In this document: positions 1-10,560 of the stretch, in pieces
How the letters are laid out: every line of letters begins with the position of its first letter
Numbering within the stretch: position 1 is the first letter of the stretch
DNA from: Dactylonectria macrodidyma
Taxonomy: Eukaryota; Ascomycota; Sordariomycetes; Hypocreales; Nectriaceae
Reading direction: 5' to 3'
Assembly (NCBI GenBank): GCA_020744425.1
Contig: JAGMUV010000029.1
Span: forward strand, 682,001 to 746,000
Length of the DNA: 64,000 bases
The notes under the pieces: generated by a model
Told to the model about the DNA's origin: nothing
Databases searched by the model: none
Seen by the model: the letters and a program-made list of their open reading frames with translations, nothing else
Made by a program: the position numbers and the translations under genes

Positions 1-2011
1 AATAGCTGCTGCGTAGGCTGGTATTGAGCTTGGCAGACGACTGTTCTTCTCGAAGGGATTGAAAAACCGAGGTCTTTTTGCTGGTGGCTCGTCGTCGCCT
101 CTGCTGCTGCTGGTTCTAACCTCGAGACGAGCGTAATCGGACAGCCAGACGTCGGCAACCATCTCTTTTGCCTTTTCAACCCAGCTAGGCTTATGAGCCC
201 ACGTTTCATCAAACCAGTCCCAACGATAAGCTGGATGGAGCGCCATAGCCGTATAGTAGATGGGCGTCTCGTCCAGCCGCCGATAATATTCATCCAGCTT
301 ATCCCAAGCAAGGTTGATTCCGATGCGGAAGTGCTCTGGATCAGGAAAATCAGCAGCAAGCTGCTTATATTCTTCCAGTGTGTTAAGCAGCAACTCATAG
401 CCAAGCACCACGTCCCAGATATTGCCATAGGAGCCAGTCCAGCCTTGCTTACGCCTGCGGATATGTCCATCACCCTCAAGCGTCTTTACCACGGTCTTAA
501 AAACAGTCAGAATAGCCTCCAAATGGTAAAGAACCTCCCAGTCTTTGTCCGTTAGCTGATTCTCGTCTCGGAGGATGCGTGGTTTTTTCGCCAACTTGGC
601 TTATGTCACTTAGCCAGTCTTTTTAGACCGATTTTCGTCCTCCCATTGCGCCTTATACTTGATCAGTAGGAGTTCGATAGAGGTTTTCAACCGTAGAGCC
701 CTGCGGATCATGTAGAGTTGTGACAGCCAACGCGTGTCGTTGTCGATAATTAGCTTGAGTGGTTTCTTCGATCGGAGTTTAAGGGTGGTGGCGCGATTAA
801 TTTCGTCCTGTTAGATATACCGAGTTAATATGAGACGAATAGGATTTAGTTAAACCGCTTACCCTCTGGACCTCCTTGAACAAGTAAATCAGCCGGTGGC
901 TAATACGCACATCAACTACGATATTGTGTAACTTGCCAACTGGTCCTTTTTTGCGCCATTGAGCGTATTCAGTATCAGATAACGCTTCTGCGCCTGACAA
1001 TTGCTTCTCGAACGCGTCGGCGTTTTTGCCAAATAAGAGCGCCTTGGCTGATAAGTTAATTGTGTGGCCAATACAGCGTCCTCAGCGCAGTCGGCCATCG
1101 AACCCAAGTTCAGCACCAATGACCTCCATGGCAGTATCGTTGTTTTCTGCATTGTCGAGCGTGAAATAGCCAACCTTCTCTGGACCCACGCCAAGAGTGT
1201 GTAGGACGTCGAGAACCTCCCCACCGATCGTTGAGCCGAAGTGACGATGAGCCTCTGGAACTCCAATCATGATTTTGCATGGCCGATTCTTCTCGTCTCT
1301 GAAAAAGCAAGCAATACCATAGAGGGCAAGCTTATTTCGAGACGTCCAGCCATCAAATGAAATATGAAGGGCTCCAGGAGAGTTCCTCAGCACCTCAATA
1401 ACCGTCTGCTTGTGGCGGTTATACTCTTGAATGATCTTATATCGGACAGCCGTGGCAGTCAAGTTAGCGTGTTAGATGGAAACGGAGGGACTCAAATAGT
1501 CGAAGATTTCTCGGAGGATGGGGTTCTCGGCGAAGGAAAATGACTGGTTGCTACTGACGATTAACTCGACTAGCATACGCTGAAAATATTGCTTATCAAA
1601 GCATGAGATGAAGCTATTCGCGATATTCTGTTCCGTAGGCTTATTAACATCCAGTTTCAAAACAGAGGCAATAGTCGGCTGGTTCGATTTCAGTGCGCCT
1701 TCGGATTTGAGCTGTGCTGTGCTCTTTTTCTCTCCCTCTGGTGCTGGTGTTTTGTGCTCACGCCATAGATGATTTGCCGCGTTCTGGAGACCTGAAGAGG
1801 TAAAACTCGCGATAATGGGACGATTTCCGAGGATACAGTCCTTACAAGCCCATTTGCGTAAGCCATGACGTTGAATATCATAGCCAAAGTCCCACAGCCA
1901 AGAGCTAGTATCACGAGCGCGTTCTGACCAATTCCAGCCTCTGAAATGGCGAAAAAGACGGTCTTCGAGCTGCTGCTGTTGGCCTGGTTGGCCTGGCTGG
2001 TTGGCTGACAT
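1..2011 (-). pseudogene. hAT transposase, copy 1, disrupted
   Basis: The likely start is the ATG at 2011-2009, giving MSANQPGQ and then a glutamine stretch, the same start as in copy 2. An N-terminal BED-like region is followed by the RNase-H-like core containing HISFDGWTS and FTLDNAENND, typical of hAT transposases. The frame is broken by TAA at 1474-1472 (copy 2 has CAA, Gln, there) and by a TGA at 1084-1082 shared with copy 2. Several Trp codons that are TAG in copy 2 remain TGG here. The two copies therefore took independent C-to-T type hits. The C-terminal dimerisation region lies outside the window. Confidence 0.9.
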
Positions 2012-2369
2012 CAATTTTTTTTTTTTTAGCAAAAACAAAGCAGGAAATCTGTAGAAAACGCACTCAATAGGGGTAGTTTCTCGTCAATATTATTAGATTA
2101 GCTGTAGGGGTGATCGACCTCGGCTAACTTGGGTCCAGGTACCTCGATTTAATGGGCAGTCATATACAAAAATAAGTACTATGAACCACACAGGGTCAGG
2201 GAATATCCCACTGTACCTAAATCCACCTAAATCCACTCCATTACATCCACTTTCGTGTCCAAGTGTAGTGGATTATTACGTAATCTGAGCGCCGACAAGT
2301 GGATGTAATAGAGATGGGCCACTTATATGTGGTCCACGTGGATTTACAGTGTAGTGGGTTCGAGCCTTG
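1..2369 (-). mobile_element. hAT DNA transposon, copy 1 (cut by window edge)
   Basis: The sequence is a near-exact reverse complement of the element at 3398-6421. Its 5' terminus (CAAGGCTCGAACCCAC read on the minus strand) ends at 2369. It is followed by 2370-2377, the reverse complement of TCGACGTG. That same octamer directly follows the 3' terminus of copy 2, so this end and that end carry the two halves of one 8-bp hAT target duplication. The 3' end of this copy lies left of the window. Subterminal DNA (about 2140-2369) is packed with TCCACT/AGTGGA motifs. Confidence 0.93.
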
Positions 2370-2746
2370 CACGTCGAGTAGAGCAACTTCGTCATCGATG
2401 ACGCATTGTTGACGATATGAGTCCTCGATTGTTGGATCGTATTCATCGCCAAAATGCGATTCTATTAGCTTTAGGGACTGTCAGTTTGGGCGAGGATTGA
2501 GACTGAGCATCACGTGGGTACGGTGCTTGCCTTAGTAATGAGACGACCTTTTCCAGTCCCTCCTCCTCCCACCACGACCAATTTGTATTCTCTTGGGAAC
2601 TTGGAGGAAGGCTTAACGGGTCGAGCTTGGCCTTGAATTCGTTTCAGCTCCTTTCTCCATTCGTCAATCCGTGCCTCAGAGCCGAGACCAAAGAAGAAGC
2701 GGCTTTTGTTGTCACTGGTCCGCCACTCAATTTTGCAGCCTCTCAA
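2370..2746 (-). pseudogene. Ras-like small GTPase, 5' half (separated by hAT insertion and inversion)
   Basis: On the minus strand the G1 loop region reads EYKLVVVGGGGTGK, close to the Ras signature. After a likely GC-AG intron at 2530-2469 (AAG|GCAAGC ... TAAAG), the next exon reads [17 protein letters not shown], the Ras switch I region, and ends ALLDV at 2370 against the hAT terminus. The very next expected residues, [12 protein letters not shown], are encoded on the opposite strand from 6430. Before the G1 loop there is an N-terminal extension (KIEWRTSDNKSRFFF...) not found in classical Ras. Further upstream exons may lie within 2770-3397 (for example a stretch with AKESLQWVKETVGIAIA), but I could not define them. 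As arranged now, the gene cannot be expressed whole. Confidence 0.87.
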
Positions 2747-3397
2747 TTCTATGAACCGTTAACTCAATTCATAAATTTCCAGCGGAACTCATTTGTACCT
2801 TGTCTAGCTGATCGGAATACGTGTTGGATATCCTTTGCATGAATGATTTGGACTATGCATAGCTGCGGCCTCAGATGATCCTGTGGTAACGGTTTCCTTT
2901 GTCTCAGAAACCCTCTTTGTAGACTCTTTGGGTACGCTTCTGTTGCTTGCAATATCCCTTTCTGGTAGAGATATAACTGGGCCTGATATGCTTAGAAATT
3001 TAGTGGAATGACAACTAGGTTCTATGCGGAGAGTAATAAGATACCTTTACTACTGGACCACCTATAGGGTCCGCGATATCAACATTGTCAAAACATCAAG
3101 AGTTCTCCGAGTCTCCAAACGGCTTCCTTTCCCTTATCATCCAGGTCTTTAGATAAGGCGGTTTTAGCCTTATGGAGTTCCTGGGTAGCGATGGCAATAC
3201 CGACAGTCTCTTTGACCCATTGCAGGCTCTCCTTTGCTGATTTGATGTCTCTGGATTCATGGAGTCCATGTTGAGAGAGCTCCTGAAAAGGGTTAGTCTC
3301 GTATGCAAGTCAGATCTGTGTCCATACCAGTAGGAAGGCCTTGTATTTCTCGAGCTGTTGGGAAGGGAGCCCTAAAACTGCCAGCGCATCGTCTAAT
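2747..3397 (-). other. Rest of the inverted segment; probable upstream exons of the Ras-like gene
   Basis: The minus strand holds short coding-like stretches: a piece ending QQLEKYKAFL, and one reading SRDIKSAKESLQWVKETV through GKEAVWRLGELL. They are separated by stops and possible introns. They may encode the N-terminal region of the Ras-like protein, whose family I do not recognise. The last eight bases before copy 2 (3390-3397, CGTCTAAT) do not match the eight after it, as expected if this segment has been flipped. Confidence 0.45.
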
Positions 3398-6300
3398 CAA
3401 GGCTCGAACCCACTACACTGTAAATCCACGTGGACCACATATAAGTGGCCCATCTCTATTACATCCACTTGTCGGCGCTCAGATTACGTAATAATCCACT
3501 ACACTTGGACACGAAAGTGGATGTAATGGAGTGGATTTAGGTGGATTTAGGTACAGTGGGATATTCCCTGACCCTGTGTGGTTCATAGTACTTATTTTTG
3601 TATATGACTGCCCATTAAATCGAGGTACCTGGACCCAAGTTAGCCGAGGTCGATCACCCCTACAGCTAATCTAATAATATTGACGAGAAACTACCCCTAT
3701 TGAGTGCGTTTTCTACAGATTTCCTGCTTTGTTTTTGCTAAAAAAAAAAAAATTGATGTCAGCCAACCAGCCAGGCCAACCAGGCCAACAGCAGCAGCTC
3801 GAAGACCGTCTTTTTCGCCATTTCAGAGGCTGGAATTGGTCAGAACGCGCTCGTGATACTAGCTCTTGGCTGTGGGACTTTGGCTATGATATTCAACGTC
3901 ATGGCTTACGCAAATGGGCTTGCAAGGACTATATCCTCGGAAATCGTCCCATTATCGCGAGTTTTACCTCTTCAGGTCTCCAGAACGCGGCAAATCATCT
4001 ATAGCGTGAGCACAAAACACCAGCACCAGAGGGAGAGAAAAAGAGCACAGCACAGCTCAAATCCGAAGGCGCACTGAAATCGAACCAGCCGACTATTGCC
4101 TCTGTTTTGAAACTGGACGTCAACAAGCCTACAGAACAGAATATCGCGAATAGCTTCATCTCACGCTTTGATAAGCAATATTTTCAGCGTATGCTAGTCG
4201 AGTTAATCGTCAGTAGCAACCAGTCATTTTCCTTCGCCGAGAACCCCATCCTCCGAGAAATCTTCGACTATTTGAGTCCCTCCGTTTCCATCCAACACGC
4301 TAACTTGACTGCCACGGCTGTCCGATATAAGATCATTCAAGAGTATAACCGCCACAAGCAGACGGTTATCGAGGTGCTGAGGAACTCCCCTGGAGCCCTT
4401 CATATTTCATTTGATGGCTGGACGTCTCGAAATAAGCTTGCCCTCTACGGTATTGCTTGCTTTTTCAGAGACGAGAAGAATCGGCCATGCAAAATCATGA
4501 TTGGAGTTCCAGAGGCTCATCGTCACTTCGGCTCAACGATCGGTGGGGAGGTTCTCGACGTCCTACACACTCTTGGCGTGGGTCCAGAGAAGGTTGGCTA
4601 TTTCACGCTCGACAATGCAGAAAACAACGATACTGCCATGGAGGTCATTGGTGCTGAACTTGGGTTCGATGGCCGACTGCGCTGAGGACGCTGTATTGGC
4701 CACACAATTAACTTATCAGCCAAGGCGCTCTTATTTGGCAAAAACGCCGACGCGTTCGAGAAGCAATTGTCAGGCGCAGAAGCGTTATCTGATACTGAAT
4801 ACGCTCAATGGCGCAAAAAAGGACCAGTTGGCAAGTTACACAATATCGTAGTTGATGTGCGTATTAGCCACCGGCTGATTTACTTGTTCAAGGAGGTCCA
4901 GAGGGTAAGCGGTTTAACTAAATCCTATTCGTCTCATATTAACTCAGTATATCTAACAGGACGAAATTAATCGCGCCACCACCCTTAAACTCCGATCGAA
5001 GAAACCACTCAAGCTAATTATCGACAACGACACGCGTTGGCTGTCACAACTCTACATGATCCGCAGGGCTCTACGGTTAAAAACCTCTATCGAACTCCTA
5101 CTGATCAAGTATAAGGCGCAATGGGAGGACGAAAATCGGTCTAAAAAGACTGGCCAAGTGACACAAGCCAAGTTGGCGAAAAAACCACGCATCCTCCGAG
5201 ACGAGAATCAGCTAACGGACAAAGACTAGGAGGTTCTTTACCATTTGGAGGCTATTCTGACTGTTTTTAAGACCGTGGTAAAGACGCTTGAGGGTGATGG
5301 ACATATCCGCAGGCGTAAGCAAGGCTGGACTGGCTCCTATGGCAATATCTAGGACGTGGTGCTTGGCTATGAGTTGCTGCTTAACACACTGGAAGAATAT
5401 AAGCAGCTTGCTGCTGATTTTCCTGATCCAGAGCACTTCCGCATCGGAATCAACCTTGCTTGGGATAAGCTGGATGAATATTATCGGCGGCTGGACGAGA
5501 CGCCCATCTACTATACGGCTATGGCGCTCCATCCAGCTTATCGTTGGGACTGGTTTGATGAAACGTGGGCTCATAAGCCTAGCTGGGTTGAAAAGGCAAA
5601 AGAGATGGTTGCCGACGTCTGGCTGTCCGATTACGCTCGTCTCGAGGTTAGAACCAGCAGCAGCAGAGGCGACGACGAGCCACCAGCAAAAAGACCTCGG
5701 TTTTTCAATCCCTTCGAGAAGAACAGTCGTCTGCCAAGCTCAATACCAGCCTACGCAGCAGCTATTGTGGGTGACGAGTACCAAGCGTGGCAGACGGATC
5801 GTGACGCCAGCGACGGCAACGTTCGTGATCCAATTGGTTACTGGATCACTAAGCAAGGCAGATATCCTCGGTTATCCAGGATGGCCTTGGACTTCCTGAC
5901 GATCCAGCCGATGTCAGCCGAGTGTGAGAGGTTATTTTCAGCTGCTGGCAAGATGGTCTCGGGGTTGCGTACGAACCTAGATGCTGAGATTATCGCCATT
6001 TGTCAGGTCTTACGCTCTTGGTACCGTGCTGGCCTTATCAAGGACCTGGATCCATTGCTTAAGTCACACCTCGAAAGTAAGCTGGATGCCGGCTGTGGGA
6101 CTCTAAGCGACGACGAGCTGGCTCTTGCTGAGTCAAAATGGCTATTCGAGGGCGAGGACAGCGCCAGCGAGGTTGACGATTCATCACAGCAGCAAGAGGC
6201 TGAAGAGTTAGTGTCAACCTCTGAAAGTGAGGCTGAATAGGCGTCGACGAGGTTGTGAATAGCCTCAAAAGTCCACTTACAAAAATCCACTTATAAATCC

Positions 6301-6421
6301 ACGTGTACGTCCATTCCACTCCGGTCGAAAGTGTACTACATCCACTTTGTAATTGCCTAAAAATGGTCCATCCACTCTACTTGGTCCAAAAGTGGAGTGG
6401 ATGTAGTGGTTTCAAGCCTTG
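3398..6421 (+). mobile_element. hAT DNA transposon, copy 2 (full length, 3024 bp)
   Basis: The terminal inverted repeat is CAAGGCTCGAACCCACTACA at the left and the reverse complement of CAAGGCTTGAAACCACTACA at the right, with two mismatches in 20. Both ends have arrays of TCCACT/AGTGGA motifs (3398-3560 and 6270-6421), likely subterminal transposase-binding sites. The right flank is TCGACGTG (6422-6429). The left flank is CGTCTAAT, so the element lacks a matching 8-bp duplication of its own. The match is with the flank of copy 1 instead. Confidence 0.93.
3756..6240 (+). pseudogene. hAT transposase, copy 2, disrupted by at least four stops
   Basis: The reading frame runs from MSANQPGQ at 3756 to the TAG ending at 6240. 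An intron is evident at 4905-4959 (GTAAGC ... CTAACAG). Conserved hAT features are an N-terminal zinc-finger-like region (KWACKDYILGN), the DDE core with FDGWTS and FTLDNAENND, and the C-terminal dimerisation block with FLTIQPMSAECERLFSAAG. In-frame stops are TAG 4002-4004, TGA 4683-4685 (shared with copy 1), TAG 5227-5229 and TAG 5350-5352. The three TAGs are TGG (Trp) in copy 1, which is the RIP-type change. The ends look intact, so the element could perhaps be mobilised in trans. Confidence 0.92.
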
Positions 6422-6819
6422 TCGACGTGCTCGATACGGCCGGCCAGGAGGAATACTCGGCCATGAGAGAGCAGTACATGAGAACAGCGGAAGGTTACCT
6501 ACTCGTATACAGCATCACCAGTCGCCAAAGCTTCGAAGAACTCACGACCTTCCAGCAGCAAATCCTCCAGGTGAAGGATAAAGATTTCTTCCCCATGGTC
6601 CTGGTTGGCAATAAATGCTCTCTGGAGTCAGAGAGAGAAGTGACAACACAGGAAGGTGCAGCCTTAGCAAGGTCTTTCGGATGCGGATTCGTCGAGGCAG
6701 ATGCAGAATCCGGTATCAATGTCGATGAGCCATTCTTCGATTTGGTACGGGAGATTCGACGATGTGAGATGACCGGGCATGGATGCGTGTCACCGCCCAT
6801 GCCGCGACCTAATGAATGA
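6422..6819 (+). pseudogene. Ras-like small GTPase, 3' half
   Basis: Immediately after the hAT 3' terminus and the TCGACGTG duplication the frame reads [19 protein letters not shown] (G3/switch II), then [15 protein letters not shown]. It continues with LVGNKC in place of the G4 NKxD box and with [17 protein letters not shown] at the G5 position (SAK replaced by ADA). It ends after PPMPRPNE with no CaaX lipidation motif. It continues exactly, in frame, from the 5' half at 2370-2746 (minus strand) once the duplicated 8 bp are counted once. The body shows no stop in this half. It is inactive because of the hAT insertion and the separation of the halves. Confidence 0.9.
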
Positions 6820-6908
6820 CGCCGCCCGGCACGGATCAACGTACTAGGGAAGTCGCCAACAGGTGACCCTTGGTGAAGGCGAACACAAAGCTGTTTCAGA
6901 GAAAGCCG

Positions 6909-7578
6909 TCAATTGAAGCTATCGGCTATGTAGATCAGTTCCCTGCTTAATCGTTCAGCTTCCCTATCGGGGATAGATGTTCTGAGACTCCCGCCGGTCT
7001 TTATCCCGTATTCTTGCCCTAATACCACCATCTGCTTGTGTCTTGATAGCCGGGAGGTCAAAAGTAGCGTCGAACATAATCCCGTCAAGCCTTTTGACAC
7101 GCGAGACAGCCACATACGACAACCCGTGCTGAAAATCCCTCTGCGATATGTCCGCAACCGCCCTTTCTAGCGTTATCCCTTGTGATTTATGTACCGTAAT
7201 GCTGTAGGCCACAGTCAGGGCGAATTGAGTGCGGTTGCAGGACGTGTTGACCTTGATAAAATCGCGATTGGAACGGAATATCAGTATGACGGTCGATAGG
7301 GGGATCCTCGAAGAAGGCTGGGCCTGTGTACTTGTCAAACTTGACTAAGATAACGTAGGGATGTTCTGTGCGAGGGTCAGTCACATCAGCTCGCCAGGAG
7401 ATGTCAAATACCTCGCCCAAGGCACCGTTGAAGGCTGACCATTCGTCATACGATTTCCTCGCAGCTCCAGGAGCACGTCCTCAAATGCACAGCAGCCCGG
7501 TTTGAATTCCATCAGCTCGTCAGATGGAGTGTGGGGGGGTTTGACTGAGGTTATGATAAACGTTGCTCCCTTCGGCAC
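6909..7578 (-). pseudogene. Helitron PIF1-like helicase, C-terminal fragment
   Basis: The minus strand encodes AYSITVHKSQGITLERAVAD and FQHGLSYVAVSRVKRLDGI, the last conserved motifs of PIF1-family helicases found in Helitron Rep-Hel proteins. Upstream in another frame are NGALGEVFDISW-like and VILVKFDKYTGPAFF stretches. At least two frameshifts separate the parts, and no Rep or Walker A region is present. It is closest, by eye, to the fragment at 58593-59130. It lies directly behind the Ras 3' half. Confidence 0.8.
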
Positions 7579-7802
7579 GCTGTGTGATCTGTGGCCGGTC
7601 CGAAGCTAGGCGTGGAAAAGCATAAGAATGCTAGATGCTCTCCTCGAAGGAAGGACATCTTCACTCAGCTTCACATTCAGCCTTCAGCCCCAACCTTTTA
7701 ACATTGCCTCTCAATCTCCTGCTTTGCCCTCTAACTCAACTTTCTACATTGAACTTCCAAAGACTCGCCACTTTGCAATCCTTCATTCTCAAACTTGTCG
7801 TC

Positions 7803-8558
7803 ATGACGCTTCTCAGCAGCACCAGCCCTCCTCTCATCCAAGGGGCACTGTCCCAACAGATGTCTGTCTTGGACCTCTTCCTTCCTGGTTTCACAAACCT
7901 CACCAGTGTTGCCAGTCAGGTCCTCAGTGGCAACTTGTCTGGATACACTCATCTGATGTGCATCTTTGCATTGGTTGCGTTCTTGAAACCGTATGTGTTT
8001 CAATTGAGATCGTGGTTCATTGAACACTTCAGTAAGTCCGTGGAAATGAATTAACATGACCCGGGCTCACCTCTGCAAGCATCGACGGTCCACATCAAAC
8101 ACTCTGACGAAACGTACGACATGATACAAACCTGGGTCTCATCTCGTGGATTGGATAATGCCGCTCGTTCCCTTCTCGCCAAAGTCAGAACGAAGCAACA
8201 AACTCATGAAGGCCATGACACCCGCACCAAGAAAGCTCTCCGATATGCCCCCTGGGAAGGTTCCTTCTGCTTTTGGTACAAGAAAAACTTGCTTTTCTAC
8301 CAGACTACACAGGTGGATGTTGGATTCCATCGACAGGAGCAGATTTCCGTCACCTGTGTAGGGCGATCTTCAAGGATCCTGAAAGGCCTCCTGGAAGACT
8401 GTCGACTTGAATACCTCAACGAATCAAAGAACAAAACGACCATCCATGGGCACCGCGATGCCACACCAACTGTACCTCCAGGCGGATACTCGTTAGCTCT
8501 CCAAATCCATATGATGCGCCACCGCTTGCCCGTCAACGGATCTGCTCCCTCGGCCTAG
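7803..8558 (+). CDS. BCS1-like protein, N-terminal domain only (truncated)
   Basis: The start ATG at 7803 is followed by TLLSSTSPPLIQ. A 48-nt intron at 8032-8079 (GTAAGT ... CAAG, with TTAAC inside) restores the frame, giving 235 aa. The first exon has a hydrophobic segment (YTHLMCIFALVAFLKP). The second reads TVHIKHSDETYDMIQTW and later FCFWYKKNLLFYQ, as in the BCS1 N-terminal domain of fungal mitochondrial AAA chaperone-like proteins. The AAA ATPase domain that should follow is absent. After about residue 200 the sequence diverges and stops at 8558. It could be a decayed gene or a short stand-alone protein. Family assignment is fairly firm, but function is unknown without the ATPase. Confidence 0.7.
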
Positions 8559-9016
8559 AAAGCCATGTTATTCAATTCTACGCTAACGGCAGATTGCGGG
8601 TGCTAGCGCGACTACTAAGCTGCAAGAAACGGCTGACACCTATCCATGTTTACACGGAAGAGAGGCACAATATGATGCATATGTGAACGGTCTGGAGACG
8701 AGCATCAGCCGAATTATATAACGCGGGAGGTTGCACCGAGTCTGTCGCTGGGCATCTTCGGAATGCCGTCCTTACTAAAATTTGATGACGAGAAGCCACC
8801 CATATCTATCCGTCGTCAGTGGCAGGTCGGTCTTTTGACTCATTAGTATGCCTGATGGCAGGGATTTAGGCAGCAGCCAAAGTATTGCAAGGCTCAGCTT
8901 GATAAGTTAGGAAACGTGATTGTACGCTCCTTGGGCACCTTAGAAATGGGCGTCATCTCACCAGCGCGGGGTCATGATGTACGCTTCCTCAAGCATTTCA
9001 CTCAAGTTTCAAGCCT
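8559..9016. other. No recognisable feature
   Basis: This is the gap between the truncated BCS1-like gene and the second Ras-like gene. I see no AAA motifs on either strand, no repeat and no convincing ORF. Confidence 0.5.
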
Positions 9017-9817
9017 TTAGGCAACGGTGCATCCGAATTCACCGTCCTCTGGCCTGTTATCTCCCACTTTCCTACTTCGCCTTCTGGTGTCACAATCCCC
9101 AGATCCGCACAACGCGGCCGCGCGCTCCGTTTGCCGAGAATCCAAAATTCTGACAAGATCATGAAAAGCTTTTTCGACATTGAAGCCACTCTTGGCTGAT
9201 ACCTCCAGGGCAGAGCAGCCGAGTTCTTGCGCCAGAGCCAGTCCTTCTTCTTTCGATACCGCGCGATCATGTATTCTGTCGCACTGATTCCCAATCAATA
9301 CGATCGGGATCTTTGTTATAACGCCATTGTTCGAAAATGAGTGGCTAGCATCCGCTTACTTAAAGCGATGTATCATCCGGTGGTATTCTTGGATGCGGTC
9401 AAAGGATGAGCGCGATGCCACGCTATAGACGAGGAGAAAGCCATCTGAGTTTCGAATTTCATGCTCCACGAATTTTTTCGGATAGTCTGCCGTTGTTACA
9501 AGCTTTTCGATTCCAAGGAGATATGGCAGTCTGGCAACAACAGTGTGCTTGTAGTAGCCTTCCATACACGGCACTGGATCGACGACTTCCTAAGCATGCC
9601 CAAGCAGTTAGAAATAAGCCTTGAACAGGTGGTTACTATGACGGGGTTTTAATCTATCTCCATCTTTTGTTTTTACAGGGGCTAGGTCCGCCGAAGGAAC
9701 CCTGGGTCATGGACTTACGCCACTGAAGTTATTGACCTTAAAGCGCAATTCCAGGGATGTTTTCCCGACTCCTTGCTCTCCCATGATTCTCAAGTGATAT
9801 CGAAGAATGGTACTCAT
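9017..9817 (-). pseudogene. Second Ras-like GTPase, divergent, one in-frame stop
   Basis: The minus-strand start MSTILRYHLRIMGEQGVGKT carries a good G1 loop (GEQGVGKT). An intron at 9718-9590 (GTAAGT ... TTAG) leads to a second exon from 9589. It aligns to Ras residue by residue: DPV for switch I DPT, then LVTTADYPKKF where Ras has LDTAGQEEY, then NSDGFLLVYSVASRSSF. One TAA at 9358-9356 interrupts the frame. Beyond it, in the same frame, come PIVLIGNQCDR (G4) and ALEVSAKSGFNVEKAF (G5), with a stop at 9017. G1, G4 and G5 are kept but the G3 glycine and catalytic glutamine are lost, so hydrolysis would be impaired even if it were expressed. No CaaX box is visible. It lies 2.2 kb from the broken Ras gene above. 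Confidence 0.8.
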
Positions 9818-9922
9818 AGTTTCCGTATAAGTCCAAGGTGGGCTTAGTTCAAGGAACATGGATTTTGGAGAAGATTTGAGTTGTGAAGTTGGCTTCCCTT
9901 CTTGAAGCCACTGGATCATGTC

Positions 9923-10560
9923 TCAAAGTCCATTGGGCGAGTCTCGCACCACGGGCGGATCAGCCGGGCAGACAAATGGCCCGATCGTAAGCCAGCGGCT
10001 TTGAAGCTTATCCACAACAGGGACAGCTGCCCCACCTTTTGACTCAGGATGCCATCTCATTTGGGCAAGCCAGCCGCAAGATCTCCTTGACAGTGGAAAG
10101 GCTGCAGTGGGGTCACAACCAGGGCCTCGGGCTAATCCCACTGCCCTGATTTTCTAATTTCAGAAGAACCTCGGACAAGAATCTTCGCTCAGTTACAGTA
10201 GTGTACTGCCTTAGATCGAGCCATATGGCTCGCGATTGGGTTGATTAATGGGTTGATTGATTGGTTCGGCGATCCTTCTGATCTACTGCGCAACCATATG
10301 GTAGGTGATAGGCTTATCCTCAGAGATATCAAATACTATAAGGGTCTCGACAGCTCGACGGAATTTATATGTGTCTTTTAAATCATCCCCCAGCGGCAGA
10401 GGTAGCTCCCGCTCCCCCAGATGGATGTCGAGGTTCGCTAGATGTTCTGGTGATGTGAGAGGATCGCGGTGAGGTCTCTTGGGCTTGCGGAGTGCAGGTT
10501 CCCAAATATAGCGCCGCGTGCTAGGCCAGGACCACAAAGAAGGCAGCTCGTCCAGGCTCA
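9923..10560. other. Stretch without a supported gene
   Basis: A 93-codon open frame on the minus strand (10564-10283) contains RDPLTSPEHLANLDIHLGE and has an acceptable composition. I recognise no family and see no second exon. It could be the tail of a lost gene. A short TGGTTGATTRATGGTTGATTGATTGG-like iteration lies near 10236-10265. Confidence 0.3.
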
